Numbered from the stretch's first letter, positions 9,474 to 18,508 are shown. The stretch: 60,356 bases of DNA from Candidatus Poribacteria bacterium WGA-3G (GCA_000406005.1 ASZN01000018.1:1-60356), one strand, 5' to 3'. A program made the numbers and translations. Notes: a model not told the origin generated them from the letters alone.

Positions 9474-11144
9474 TCAATACCGAATAGTTATGAAACGCCG
9501 AATCGGCTTTCTACCTAAATCGAATTGCTGGACTTCACCATTGTGCCAGCGAACATTGAGACGATCTACGCGTGAGACATTGCCCAACCCAAAAAAGAGA
9601 CGGAGATCATTGCCTGACAGATAACTTGCCCCACAAGTAATCTCCCGGAGCAACGTCGTTCCACCTGCCACTAATTGAACTTGCGCGCCGATCGCATCTG
9701 TGTTCCCGTCTGTTCCGACCAATTTCACCGTTAGCCACGCGTTCGTATTCCCGACCTCGTTGCTTAGGATAATCGTCGGACGGTTGGACTGACATAGCAC
9801 AACATCCATATCACCATCCATATCGATATCCCCGAAGAGCATCCCACGCACCACATAAGGCGTTTCACTCAAACCCGCTTCATCGGTAATCTCAGTGAAG
9901 ACTACACCGTCCTCTGAGCTTCCGCCTCGGTTATGAAACAGTTGCACCGGCTGTGCATAACGCATTTTCGCGTCAATCTGCTCCACATTGTCCCAGATAT
10001 GTCCGTTCCCAACGAGAATGTCCAGCCAACCGTCGTTATCAAAATCAATGAACCGAGTGCCGAAACCGAGCGAATAGAACGATGGGTCGGCGAGGTTCGT
10101 ATCGAATGTCATATCCTCAAAATAGCCTTCACCATCGTTCTGCATGAGGCAGTTCGCCTCCAACGAAAAATTCGACACCCATAAATCAATATCACCGTCG
10201 TTGTCGTAGTCCCCCGCGTCTATACCCATTGATCCATTCGCCAAACCGTCGCCGTTGTAGGCAACGCCACGCAGGACACCCTCCTCCTGAAAAGTCCCGT
10301 TTCCTTGATTCATAAAAAGCGTATTCGGAGACATATCGTTCGCAACATAGATGTCCACCCAACCGTCGCCGTTCACATCTGTAAAGACGACACCTAACCC
10401 GCGCGTCGTCGGTTCATAGACACCTGCAGACTCCGTAATATCTGTAAACGTACCATCACCGTTGTTACGATACAACACATCAGCGATGCCGTGATATTCG
10501 TTGGGACCGCAGTAGATCCGCACACTGTTGTTGTAATAGCACGGTATATCGGTTTCGAGTGCGTATTCAACGTAGTTACAGACATAGAGATCCAGGTCCC
10601 CATCTCTGTCAATATCGGCGAATGCGGCACTGGCACTCAGCAGTGGACAACCGACCCCTGCCTGCTCAGTTACATCGGTAAATGTACCATCGCCGTTGTT
10701 ACGGTAAAGTACATTCTCACCCAGATTTGTCACATACAAGTCGCGATACCCATCAGAATTGTAATCCGCAGCGACGGCACCGAGTCCGTACCCCGTATCG
10801 CCGACATTTGCAGATGCCGTGATATCAACAAACACCCCTGCATCGTTTCGATAGAGTCGATTTTGCGGTGCTTCTGCTGATAGGGAAAGCGAATTGCCTT
10901 GAACGAGGTAGAGGTCGAGGTCGTCATCGTTATCAAAGTCAAAGAGCGCGCCACCGCTGCCCATCGTTTCAACGAGTCGGCGTTCCGCAGAAAAGCCGTT
11001 GACATGCTTGAAATCAAGTCCCATAGCACTGGTTACATCACGGAAATAGGGTTCAGCCCCACTAAAGTTTGGGAGTGTAAGGAGAAGGAAAGAGGTTAGT
11101 ATGGAGGTCAACAAACGGATCGGATATTTTTTTCGTTGGCGCAT
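9474..11144 (-). CDS. Secreted FG-GAP/ASPIC-UnbV repeat protein (CRTAC1-like)
   Basis: A 556-residue exported protein with a signal peptide at residues 1-30 (ending FSGAEP). It carries about eight FG-GAP/VCBS-type repeats, each with a calcium-binding D-x-D-x-D-G loop such as DFDNDDDLD and DIDRDGDLD, alternating with FTDVTEQAGV-like strands. The last ~90 residues are an ASPIC/UnbV domain (IGAQVQL, LRLFFGLG, VRWHNGEVQQF). Such integrin-like propellers are surface adhesion or ligand-binding modules. The gene is 13 nt downstream of the FGE-fold gene and probably ends that operon. A close structural relative lies at 33165-34865. Confidence 0.9.
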   Translation of the reverse strand: MRQRKKYPIRLLTSILTSFLLLTLPNFSGAEPYFRDVTSAMGLDFKHVNGFSAERRLVETMGSGGALFDFDNDDDLDLYLVQGNSLSLSAEAPQNRLYRNDAGVFVDITASANVGDTGYGLGAVAADYNSDGYRDLYVTNLGENVLYRNNGDGTFTDVTEQAGVGCPLLSASAAFADIDRDGDLDLYVCNYVEYALETDIPCYYNNSVRIYCGPNEYHGIADVLYRNNGDGTFTDITESAGVYEPTTRGLGVVFTDVNGDGWVDIYVANDMSPNTLFMNQGNGTFQEEGVLRGVAYNGDGLANGSMGIDAGDYDNDGDIDLWVSNFSLEANCLMQNDGEGYFEDMTFDTNLADPSFYSLGFGTRFIDFDNDGWLDILVGNGHIWDNVEQIDAKMRYAQPVQLFHNRGGSSEDGVVFTEITDEAGLSETPYVVRGMLFGDIDMDGDMDVVLCQSNRPTIILSNEVGNTNAWLTVKLVGTDGNTDAIGAQVQLVAGGTTLLREITCGASYLSGNDLRLFFGLGNVSRVDRLNVRWHNGEVQQFDLGRKPIRRFITIRY

Positions 11145-11157
11145 GGTAACAGGAAAA

Positions 11158-12039
11158 TTATTTTTTTATGTCCGGGCGCGGGCGGACCACCCGAAACCCG
11201 ATCGTATGCGTTGAATCCAGAGGATAGAATTTGAACCGCAGACTCGAACGGAGAAATGCGCTGCCAACATCCCACGCCCCACCACGGATAACTCTCGCAC
11301 GCAGCACATCTCGGAAACGGAGGTTAAGCGGATTGCGTGGCACACTTTTTTCGTTTCGCTGGTAAACTGTCGGACTGTATTCGTCGAGACACCACTCCCA
11401 AACGTTTCCGGCGAGATCCGCGATCCCGTCAGGTGATTCACCTTTCGGAAATTGACCTATCGGCATCGGACGATTGTAGCGACGTGCGAAGTTAGCATGT
11501 TGACGCGCTTTCGGCGGTGTGTCGCCCCACGGGTATATGCGTGCCTCAGTGCCGCGAGCAGCGCGCTCCCATTGCGCTTCAGTCGGTAGACTGCCACCAA
11601 CCCACTCCGCAAACGCTTGTGCGTCAAACCACGTCACACCGATAACGGGTTGCGTATCGCCGTTGAGTGTTTCATCTCCCCATGTCTTTTCGCCGTTGTG
11701 TCCGCGCGGTGTAGGTCGGTCCGTCGCTTGAATAAAAGCGCGATACTGTGCATTCGTAATTTCATACCGTGAGATTTCGTAAGCGCTCAGGTAGACCTGA
11801 TGTTGTGGGAGTTCAGCATCAAAGGTGTGTTGCTCAAGCATAGAACTCCGCAATTTCGCGTCTTGGTATGCGGCTTCTGCTTCTTCAGGGGTTGAACCCA
11901 TCAGGAACGTGTCTTCGGGGATAGCGACCCATTCGATAGTTGCAAGCACTTGCTGGGCTGCTCCGCTAATTTCAGCAACCGCAAAATCACCAGAGGACAC
12001 AAAGATGAAAACAAGAATCGTGAAATAGGTACGTTTCAT
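11158..12039 (-). CDS. Secreted FGE/SUMF1-fold protein without maturase cysteines
   Basis: A 293-residue exported protein (signal peptide ~1-22) with a single formylglycine-generating-enzyme fold: the opening WVAIPEDTFLMGS, EITNAQYRAF, PVIGVTWFDAQAF, LPTEAQWERAARG and the closing RGGAWD...GFRVVRPR. The Cys pair that binds copper in true FGE should lie in the stretch after RGGAW; here it reads DVGSAFLRSSLR without cysteine, so it is probably not the maturase of the sulfatase at 3408-4829 but a ligand-binding or otherwise altered relative. Its ATG overlaps the previous stop as ATGA, which indicates translational coupling. Confidence 0.88.
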   Translation of the reverse strand: MKRTYFTILVFIFVSSGDFAVAEISGAAQQVLATIEWVAIPEDTFLMGSTPEEAEAAYQDAKLRSSMLEQHTFDAELPQHQVYLSAYEISRYEITNAQYRAFIQATDRPTPRGHNGEKTWGDETLNGDTQPVIGVTWFDAQAFAEWVGGSLPTEAQWERAARGTEARIYPWGDTPPKARQHANFARRYNRPMPIGQFPKGESPDGIADLAGNVWEWCLDEYSPTVYQRNEKSVPRNPLNLRFRDVLRARVIRGGAWDVGSAFLRSSLRFKFYPLDSTHTIGFRVVRPRPDIKK

Positions 12040-12692
12040 TTCGACTTAACTTCTTGAAAACCGAATTTTCTTAAAGAAAATCTGGTCCAGACTTCATCAA
12101 GATTATCCCCAGTGCTGGAGGATCCCCCGTATACTACTATATAACTCTCGCCGGTAGCACTGCGTAATCTGCGTTCTATCTCAAAAATATCTTCTGCCTG
12201 ACGTGGAGTTTTTGGATCCGCAACACGGCATTTCAAAACATCTGGTGGTTTAGAATAGAGCTCATCATATTTCAGGTAAGGGTAATCCTGTAAGATACCC
12301 TCAAGAATACTTTCAGAATTTTCGCCCAGTTTCGCTGCAGAACAATCCTTATTATACATTGGATCGTCATAATCAGGCAGAAACGTCTTCATATTTGAAT
12401 TTTTCCGAACAGTTTCAATGATCTTTACCGCTGCCTCTTGTAAAGTTTTTTCTAACGCCTCCCGCGGAATATCTCCTAATTGGTCATCCCTGAGAGTCGC
12501 GATGAAAATTCCTTTGCCCAAATCCATAGGCAAACTTTCATCTTGCTCAACACCATTGAGAGCATACCGAACGTGCCCGAAAAAAGTGGGACCATATCCC
12601 TGCACATCAAGTATTTCCACCCGAAGGAATTCAATGAAATGACTGATTGATAGTCTTCCCAAATCAATGACGCGAATTTCAAACGTACTCAT
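12036..12692 (-). CDS. Hypothetical protein coupled to ART-like gene
   Basis: An unrecognised cytoplasmic 218-residue protein. The N-terminal half contains beta-rich segments (VRYALNG, GIFIATLRDD) followed by a helix-rich middle and a C-terminal part with IVVYGGSSS. No signal peptide or membrane helix. It overlaps both neighbours by ATGA junctions, so it is translated in step with the upstream ART-like protein and the downstream FGE-fold protein. Its constant coupling makes it a candidate partner, chaperone or immunity protein of the ART-like product; this is inference from arrangement only. Confidence 0.7.
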   Translation of the reverse strand: MSTFEIRVIDLGRLSISHFIEFLRVEILDVQGYGPTFFGHVRYALNGVEQDESLPMDLGKGIFIATLRDDQLGDIPREALEKTLQEAAVKIIETVRKNSNMKTFLPDYDDPMYNKDCSAAKLGENSESILEGILQDYPYLKYDELYSKPPDVLKCRVADPKTPRQAEDIFEIERRLRSATGESYIVVYGGSSSTGDNLDEVWTRFSLRKFGFQEVKSK

Positions 12693-13309
12693 TGTAACGC
12701 CTCCTCATCTAATGCGGTAAACTGCACTTCAAAACGATTTTTGACACAAGATGGAGGTATGTGTCTGTGGAACAAAATCTCGGCATCTCGTAGGGCATTC
12801 ACAAGTGCCTCCAACTGAGGTGTCAGATTAGGCGGACATGGTAAACCTGGTCCTGGGGGTTGCGGTTGCCTTCCTACCTGAAAATGCGACATATCCGCCG
12901 GACTCACCACCCCTAACAAAAAAGTCGGAAGTCCATTGTGTTGGTAAAATGGATATTCTCCTTCAGAGTCAACATCAATAGGACTTGGTAAACTCATCGC
13001 AACTTCTTTGACCGGATCAAAGAGTTTGAGACCAGAAGGTAATGGAGTATCAACTTCTATCTCGTAAACGCAGCCTCGCCTATCCAGTGTACGTATATCG
13101 GTACCACCTCTTACCGCATAATTCCACGCTACTGCGTAGGAACGGGTTAGTGAAATATAAGGGCTGTTAACAGTACTTGTCGCTATATGAATTATCAGTG
13201 CCTCAATTGTCGGCTTTGTTGTAGGCGACCACGCCTCAAAACCGACTTCTCGCGAGTCATTGATGTGCCAATGTGTGCCAACACCAGCACCTTTATAGAA
13301 TGTAGCCAT
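12689..13309 (-). CDS. Possible ADP-ribosyltransferase-fold protein
   Basis: A 206-residue protein. The order of motifs recalls ADP-ribosyltransferase toxins: an N-terminal FYKGAGVGTHWH...REVGF strand-turn, SPYISLTRSYAVAWNYA in the middle (comparable to the S-T-S box), and VYEIEVDTP further on (a possible catalytic Glu strand). The C-terminal third has a Pro-rich spacer (QPQPPGPGLPCPP) then a helix. I cannot prove NAD binding; a fold search is needed. It has no signal peptide, starts 2 nt after the upstream secreted-protein gene, and overlaps the next gene by ATGA. Confidence 0.6.
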   Translation of the reverse strand: MATFYKGAGVGTHWHINDSREVGFEAWSPTTKPTIEALIIHIATSTVNSPYISLTRSYAVAWNYAVRGGTDIRTLDRRGCVYEIEVDTPLPSGLKLFDPVKEVAMSLPSPIDVDSEGEYPFYQHNGLPTFLLGVVSPADMSHFQVGRQPQPPGPGLPCPPNLTPQLEALVNALRDAEILFHRHIPPSCVKNRFEVQFTALDEEALQ

Positions 13310-13311
13310 AA

Positions 13312-14115
13312 CTAACGAGGGCCCGGCACGCTATGCCGGCGTTTTAGATCACCCCAAGCGATCGGCAATTTCGCACGCGGCGAGACATCAAACGGCACGA
13401 GAAGGTCTTCAAAGTACTCATATTGCGCAATCTGTTTGCCCTTGCTATCACAGATACCGACATAGATGCCGACCTCAAGCGGTTCATCAAACTTCTGTTC
13501 CGTTTCGCCGATATCGATCCATGCGTTGTTCGCTTCCCGTTTCCACCACGCTGTGAAGGTGTCACCCTCACGACGGAGCCGCATGTAAAGGTCCATTTCA
13601 CCTGCAGGTTCTTGGAAATTCGGAACCGTGCCAGCCAGCCCTTCACCAGCGTCAAACTGTCGTTTCTGATACTGGATAACAGCGTCATTCCCGTTCGCAG
13701 GTCCGCGACCCCAGAGTTTGATCGTCACCCATTCACCGTCGCGACCTTGACGGTCCTTCGTTGTCGGCGAGTAGGCAGCAATCCCCGCAACAACGCAGGC
13801 ATCTTCATAGTCCATGTAGAGATGCGTTTCCACATCAAAATCACCTTCATGTTCCTGATAGATTCGGTTCGTTGTGTCCGAGGGCCAGAGATTACGGTTC
13901 AGTTCACCCGTGACATGAAGCCATCCGGCTTTCGTTTTGCCCATATCCCAATCCTTCGGTTCAACGCCGGCTTCGTCAGAAGTCTTCCACTTCCAATTCG
14001 GATTCTTCAAAGCGTTTCCATCAAACGGATCACCGAGAGACTGTGCTGCTTCAGTAGAGAACGCACCGAAAAAAATAAAAACACCCATACACAATAAAAT
14101 AGTTGCTATCTTCAA
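13312..14115 (-). CDS. Secreted concanavalin-like (DUF1349-type) protein with W-G-x-x-K tail
   Basis: A 267-residue exported protein: signal peptide at 1-24 (ending STEAA), then a single beta-jellyroll of the concanavalin/DUF1349 kind. It shares the block CxVAGIxxYSxTTKDxQxRDG and the WVTIKLWGRG strand with its neighbour at 14190-14969, so the two are tandem paralogues. The tail SPRAKLPIAWGDLKRR plus seven residues matches the W-G-x-x-K tail family. The last codons are encoded by a hairpin (13322-13341), suggesting that a palindrome extended the end. Likely carbohydrate-binding or surface-associated. Confidence 0.82.
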   Translation of the reverse strand: MKIATILLCMGVFIFFGAFSTEAAQSLGDPFDGNALKNPNWKWKTSDEAGVEPKDWDMGKTKAGWLHVTGELNRNLWPSDTTNRIYQEHEGDFDVETHLYMDYEDACVVAGIAAYSPTTKDRQGRDGEWVTIKLWGRGPANGNDAVIQYQKRQFDAGEGLAGTVPNFQEPAGEMDLYMRLRREGDTFTAWWKREANNAWIDIGETEQKFDEPLEVGIYVGICDSKGKQIAQYEYFEDLLVPFDVSPRAKLPIAWGDLKRRHSVPGPR

Positions 14116-14133
14116 ATCTTACCTCCATAAAGG

Positions 14134-14159
14134 TGCTGGCAGCATAAAAGCCGCCAGCA
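14134..14159 (-). terminator. Hairpin between paralogous secreted-protein genes
   Basis: TGCTGGC and GCCAGCA form a 7-bp stem around a 12-nt loop, 30 nt downstream of the minus-strand gene at 14190-14969. There is no strong U-tract, so it may only stabilise or attenuate the transcript. Confidence 0.4.
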
Positions 14160-14189
14160 ATTTAGAATCGTAGCGAACACCGTTCGCTG

Positions 14190-14969
14190 CTACCGTCTTT
14201 TCAATTCACCCCACGTGACTGCAAGCCGATCGCGCGGGTCAACCGCTGTCGCTGGACTTGAGGCTTCACGGAAATAGTCAAACGAAACCGTCATTCTACC
14301 TGCCTCGCTTTCGCCTTCACAAATGCCGACATAGATACCGACCTCAAGAGGCTCTGCAAGTTCATTGGTCACTTTGCCGACGGAGACCCAGTCGCCTTCT
14401 GCATTCGGCTTAAACCATGATTCGTATTCGTCGCCGTCACGCATGACACGTAACTCAACCGGAATAACGCCTTGCGCCGGATTATAGTCGGGTTGTGTAC
14501 CGACATATCCCAACTCAGCAGAATCATTTTGACGACGTTGGTATTGCAGCACCGCGTTGTTGTCTTGTGCAGCACCACGCCCCCACAACTTCAATGTCAC
14601 CCATTGACCATCACGGTCCTGGTGATCCTTCGTCGTTGCTGAATATACGATAATACCGGCAACCGTACAAGCATCCCCATAATCGACAGTCATTGATGTT
14701 TCGATGTCAAACTGATCCTGATCTGTGATCTGGTAAAAACGTGTACTCGTATCATCCGTCCATACGTTCTGATCGAAGCCTGCTTCGGCAACGAGTACCC
14801 CGTCCTTCAGTTCCCAAGGACTCTTATCGCCATCCTTGACTTGCCAGAAGGACTGCAGGTCTTGACCGGCTCCCATGAATTCGTCGCTCATCAGTGCCTG
14901 TGCGAAAACGCTGGGGATCAGGCATACAGATAGAAGCAAAATTGCAACTATGCAAGTAATCTGTTTCAT
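14190..14969 (-). CDS. Secreted concanavalin-like protein with W-G-x-x-K tail (paralogue)
   Basis: A 259-residue exported protein with signal peptide 1-25 (ending SVFAQA) and one beta-jellyroll of the same kind as the next gene downstream, recognised by CTVAGIIVYSATTKDHQ and QWVTLKLWGRG. It ends exactly on the shared tail, DPRDRLAVTWGELKRR, without extra residues, which makes it the cleanest example of the tail in this window. Probably the first gene of the minus-strand cluster 14969-9474, since 259 nt without genes separate it from the divergent isomerase gene. Confidence 0.82.
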   Translation of the reverse strand: MKQITCIVAILLLSVCLIPSVFAQALMSDEFMGAGQDLQSFWQVKDGDKSPWELKDGVLVAEAGFDQNVWTDDTSTRFYQITDQDQFDIETSMTVDYGDACTVAGIIVYSATTKDHQDRDGQWVTLKLWGRGAAQDNNAVLQYQRRQNDSAELGYVGTQPDYNPAQGVIPVELRVMRDGDEYESWFKPNAEGDWVSVGKVTNELAEPLEVGIYVGICEGESEAGRMTVSFDYFREASSPATAVDPRDRLAVTWGELKRR

Positions 14970-15228
14970 GACATATCCTCTCTATTCTTTCGTACAAAAC
15001 AACACCAAACCGTTTTGGTCCTGCCTGTACAAGTGATTAATTTGATATATATTACCACACTGATTAGAAAAATTCAACTTTTTTCGCAGTATTCCGTACT
15101 TAACAGTGTATCTAAAAAAGATTGCAGATCTCTTTGCAATTTGCCTTAAGACTATGTTAAAATTCAGAATTAATCAAGAAATCGAGATTTAATTCCAATT
15201 ACACACTGTTTTTCTTTAGGAGGTTTCT

Positions 15229-15993
15229 ATGAAGGTAGGTATTCGAGACGGGATGTTACCCGTCTCCTTTGAAGAATCGTTTCAGAAAGCTAAAGACATC
15301 GGTTTTGATGGCATCGAACTCTGTATGGGTGTTAATTACCGTGAACACGCACTCTGGCAAGATGGCGGGATCGATAAAGTGAACAGTCTATCAGAAGCCG
15401 CAGGTGTCGAAGTCTCATCATTGTCGCCGGGTGGTTTCACGGCTTATTCGTTCATGCATCCGACCGACAGCGTTAGAAGCGAAGGCATCGCCAAACTGCA
15501 ATATCTTGCGGAAACCGCGCCGCAACTCGGTGCGAAGGTCATTCTGGTTCCCTTTTTCGGAAACGGTAAAATTGAGGACGACCACATCGACGCAGAACGT
15601 TTCATAGACGGGTTGAAAGCCGCTGCCGAAACCGCCGAAAAATACGATGTCTCCCTCGCAATCGAATCGACACTGAGTGCAGAACAACATCAACGAATTA
15701 TTGATAATGTCGGTTCATCCGCCGTTGGTGTCTATTACGATATGGGAAACGCTACCGGTTTCGGCTACGACTCACCGTCAGAAATTCGGAGCTTAGGAAA
15801 ATCAATCACGCAGATGCACATCAAGGACACTGGCGGTAACCACGCCGGTGAAGGCGATGTCAATTTCCCTGCAGTCTTTGAAGCCGCACACGCTGTCGGG
15901 TACGACAGCTGGTTCGTATTGGAAACACCCGGTAAGGACGATCCGGTCGCGTCCGCGGCGCAAAACCTCAATTTTGTGAGGAATAATTTTTGA
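15229..15993 (+). CDS. Sugar phosphate isomerase/epimerase-like TIM-barrel protein
   Basis: A 254-residue xylose-isomerase-like TIM barrel (AP endonuclease 2 superfamily). Barrel strands start with MKVGIRDG, then FDGIELCMG, GAKVILVPF, VSLAIESTL with a metal-ligand Glu, GVYYDMGN with Asp, ITQMHIKDT with His, and WFVLETPG with Glu. These acidic and His residues form the divalent-metal site used to isomerise or epimerise sugars such as hexuloses. AGGAGG lies 6 nt before the ATG, a strong site. Its neighbours do not name the substrate; a role in sugar or inositol breakdown is a reasonable guess. Confidence 0.88.
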   Translation: MKVGIRDGMLPVSFEESFQKAKDIGFDGIELCMGVNYREHALWQDGGIDKVNSLSEAAGVEVSSLSPGGFTAYSFMHPTDSVRSEGIAKLQYLAETAPQLGAKVILVPFFGNGKIEDDHIDAERFIDGLKAAAETAEKYDVSLAIESTLSAEQHQRIIDNVGSSAVGVYYDMGNATGFGYDSPSEIRSLGKSITQMHIKDTGGNHAGEGDVNFPAVFEAAHAVGYDSWFVLETPGKDDPVASAAQNLNFVRNNF

Positions 15994-16072
15994 GGCGACG
16001 GCATAAGTACCATTTGTCATCGGAGATTCGCACGTTTCAATATCGGAAACTCTCCTACATAGAGGAGTTCGC

Positions 16073-16885
16073 ATGAATAGCCCAAAAACAATAGTTCCAC
16101 GTTCCGAAGGCAAGAAGCTGCTGTCCTTACCGACGCGCGAAGCAGAACAACTCTTTCAAAGTTACGGGAAGCAACTGCAATTAGAAATCCTCAGTGCTAC
16201 CCGTAACCCGAAAGCACGTGAGCAACTCTATTACCTTGTCCCCGATTGTACAGAACTCATACAGGAAAGCCCGACGGAGGATGTACTCCAGGTTTTGGAC
16301 ACAATGCTCGGCACCGGACTCGCCTCAGTCCTGCTACCCTGCCTTTCAAACGACCAATTTGAAGAGTTACTCGACATCGCCGTCTGGCGCGACGGAAAAC
16401 TTGATGAAAAGTCATTGGATCTCTGGCTCTTTGAACTTTCTGAGTGCGATCGGGACGAACTCGGACGGTTCCTGAGAGAATTAGACATCCGTCTACTCGC
16501 GGCACTCCTCCATGGACGCATAAAACTTCAAGACGAACACGCCGCGCTGCTCCTTGAAAGCGGTTTCTTAGACCCCGCCTCAAACGCGATTGATTACGTT
16601 GATGAACGCGCCCGAGCGATCTCCAACGCTATCTGGGAAGCCGATTACGAAGTTTTCGACATGCTCCTTAGTGAACTCTTTGCCATTGATACCGAAGGCG
16701 ATGTTGAAGCAGAGCTCGCCGCTATCTTCGATGCCGCACAGGCAGATAGAGCCGAACGCGTCACCGAACGAGACAAAGAAGCAGGTATTGATGTCACTGA
16801 ATCCGAACTCATGGAAAAAGTTGACTTAGATTCGCTCGACTTCGATGAGGACGAAGAAGATTATGACGACTATGACAACGAATAA
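16073..16885 (+). CDS. DUF6178-like protein, N-terminal half
   Basis: A 270-residue helical protein. The segment FEELLDIAVWRDGKLDEKSL and the repeats that follow (FLRELDIRLLAALL) recall DUF6178, a family of unknown function that I remember as single ~550-residue proteins. Here the match covers only the first half, and the protein ends in a strongly acidic tail rich in Asp, Glu and Tyr. GAGGAG lies 6-7 nt before the ATG. The stop overlaps the next gene's start by 23 nt in another frame, and that gene appears to hold the second half, so this is a natural split or a frameshifted gene. Confidence 0.75.
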   Translation: MNSPKTIVPRSEGKKLLSLPTREAEQLFQSYGKQLQLEILSATRNPKAREQLYYLVPDCTELIQESPTEDVLQVLDTMLGTGLASVLLPCLSNDQFEELLDIAVWRDGKLDEKSLDLWLFELSECDRDELGRFLRELDIRLLAALLHGRIKLQDEHAALLLESGFLDPASNAIDYVDERARAISNAIWEADYEVFDMLLSELFAIDTEGDVEAELAAIFDAAQADRAERVTERDKEAGIDVTESELMEKVDLDSLDFDEDEEDYDDYDNE

Positions 16886-17828
16886 ATTTTCTCTCGTCGC
16901 CGAGGCAACCCTTGATAGACGCCTGTTCCTCGCACGAGCATTGGCACACGGGGATACCTTTAATCGCATCTCGCGCGAGCACGCGGAGACGCTCTACCAG
17001 AATATCGCCGCCATTGCGCACAAACTTATCACAATGAAAACGGCTGATCTCTCAGACGAATCAGCACTCCGAACGCACGTCCAGACCGCCTTTACACTTA
17101 CCAGTCTCGGATTGGAATACGGCAGTAAAGGCGATCTGGATAAAGCCGTTCAACGCCTTTGTAAAACAAGGGTCGTTAAGTTCTTCCAAATCGGCAATAC
17201 GTTAATGGAGAGACTCCACGATAGAGCACGTCATCTTTTAGAACACGCCGTCATCCGGCCGCCCAGCAGAGACGAGGAGCACCCACTCGGCATCGACGAC
17301 ACAGATATAGAAACAGAAGGCATCCAAATCTACACGCAAGCAGAACTCGAATTTCTAAAGGCGTTACGGATATATCGGACGACGATACAGACACCGCAGG
17401 TGACAATCAGAGATACCGATACCCCACGCCCGCTCCTTCATCTCAACGAAGTCGAGATAATTGACAGGCAATTGGCGTGTATTGAGCATCGGTGCGATTA
17501 CGTCAAAGCCCTACCTCTCGAAAATCCGTTCGTGTTGGATCCACCGCTCAGTATCTTTCCGAACCCGATTGAACGACTTACACTCAGTCTGATAATCAAC
17601 CTCGTGCTTTACAGGCAAGTCGATTTCGAGATAGATGAAGAGGCAAGGTCGGATTTCCATCAACTGGCTTATATGGAGGGTGAGGTCCGAGAATCGTTAC
17701 GGGAACAGCTGCTTGACTGGATTACAGAATACCTCGAACAGGCACAGCAACCGGAACCCGTGAAAACTTACGCCGTCGCTTATTGGGATGACTGTCTCCG
17801 TATTGAGGGTCAAGCAGCTGCGCCTTGA
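16863..17828 (+). CDS. Probable second half of DUF6178-like system
   Basis: A 321-residue helical protein that begins inside the acidic tail of the previous gene. Its start segment (FLARALAHGDTFNRISREHAETLY) and long helices resemble what I recall of the C-terminal half of DUF6178 proteins; the last third is not recognised. No signal peptide or membrane segment. The ATG at 16863 has GAGG about 12 nt upstream; a second ATG at 16872 is possible. Overlap with the previous gene implies coupled translation. Function unknown. Confidence 0.7.
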   Translation: MTTMTTNKFSLVAEATLDRRLFLARALAHGDTFNRISREHAETLYQNIAAIAHKLITMKTADLSDESALRTHVQTAFTLTSLGLEYGSKGDLDKAVQRLCKTRVVKFFQIGNTLMERLHDRARHLLEHAVIRPPSRDEEHPLGIDDTDIETEGIQIYTQAELEFLKALRIYRTTIQTPQVTIRDTDTPRPLLHLNEVEIIDRQLACIEHRCDYVKALPLENPFVLDPPLSIFPNPIERLTLSLIINLVLYRQVDFEIDEEARSDFHQLAYMEGEVRESLREQLLDWITEYLEQAQQPEPVKTYAVAYWDDCLRIEGQAAAP

Positions 17829-17833
17829 GAGTC

Positions 17834-18508
17834 TCAACGGTCAGCGGAAAATTTTCGTCTCGCATCGGCGACTGCTTGACGCGCCTTCGGTGTTCCAATA
17901 TCATTCAAAGCACGTTCTGCCATCCGGCGAAGATCAGGATCCTCCGAATGGAGTGCCTGAATCAACGAATCAACGGCAGGCGTACCTATCGTAACCAAGG
18001 CACGTACGACGAGACGCCGCACATTCCATTCTCGGTCTGTGAGTGTCCGAATAAGCGCAGGTAGAATCGTATCAAGGGGGGCACCGATTTCACCTAACGC
18101 ATACGCCGCATTCAGCCGAATCTCTGACGATTCAGCACTTAAAGCATCAATGAGATACGGCACAGCAGGCTCACCCTGACTCTGTAGAATAACAGAACCG
18201 GCAACACGGATATTTTCGTCCGGATCGGTGAGCACAGTAATAAGCGCAGGCACAACACGGGCAGCAGGCTCCTTGATTTCGCTGAGTACCCACGCTGACA
18301 TCTCACGAACCTGCGGATTGGCATCGGTCAGTCCTACAATCAGCGCATCAATCGCCTCGGCTCCTATAGCGACTAAGGCTTTAGAGGCTTCAACCCGACG
18401 CGCTGCATCCGTCGCACCGAGTTGGATAACAAGCATCTTCGCCTGCTCCTTTTGCGACTGGCACGCTATTAGACAGAGAAAAACTGAGACGAAAAGAAAG
18501 CGTTTCAT
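17834..18508 (-). CDS. HEAT-repeat lipoprotein
   Basis: A 224-residue predicted lipoprotein. The signal peptide ends in a lipobox L-I-A-C with Cys16, so the mature N-terminus should be lipid-anchored. The rest is a solenoid of about five HEAT/PBS-lyase-like repeats, seen as IGxxAxDALIxxLxDxNPxVRxxAxxxL units and AAYALGEIG. Such repeats bind proteins and carry no catalysis here. It is convergent with the gene ending at 17828, only 5 nt away. Partner unknown. Confidence 0.85.
   Translation of the reverse strand: MKRFLFVSVFLCLIACQSQKEQAKMLVIQLGATDAARRVEASKALVAIGAEAIDALIVGLTDANPQVREMSAWVLSEIKEPAARVVPALITVLTDPDENIRVAGSVILQSQGEPAVPYLIDALSAESSEIRLNAAYALGEIGAPLDTILPALIRTLTDREWNVRRLVVRALVTIGTPAVDSLIQALHSEDPDLRRMAERALNDIGTPKARQAVADARRKFSADR

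Noticed and set aside
11158..12039. FGE-fold protein as the target of a diversity-generating retroelement
   Set aside because: No reverse transcriptase, template repeat or adenine-rich variable end is visible nearby.
13423..14097. 224-residue plus-strand open frame
   Set aside because: It is antisense to the signal-peptide-bearing concanavalin-like gene and has no recognisable motif.
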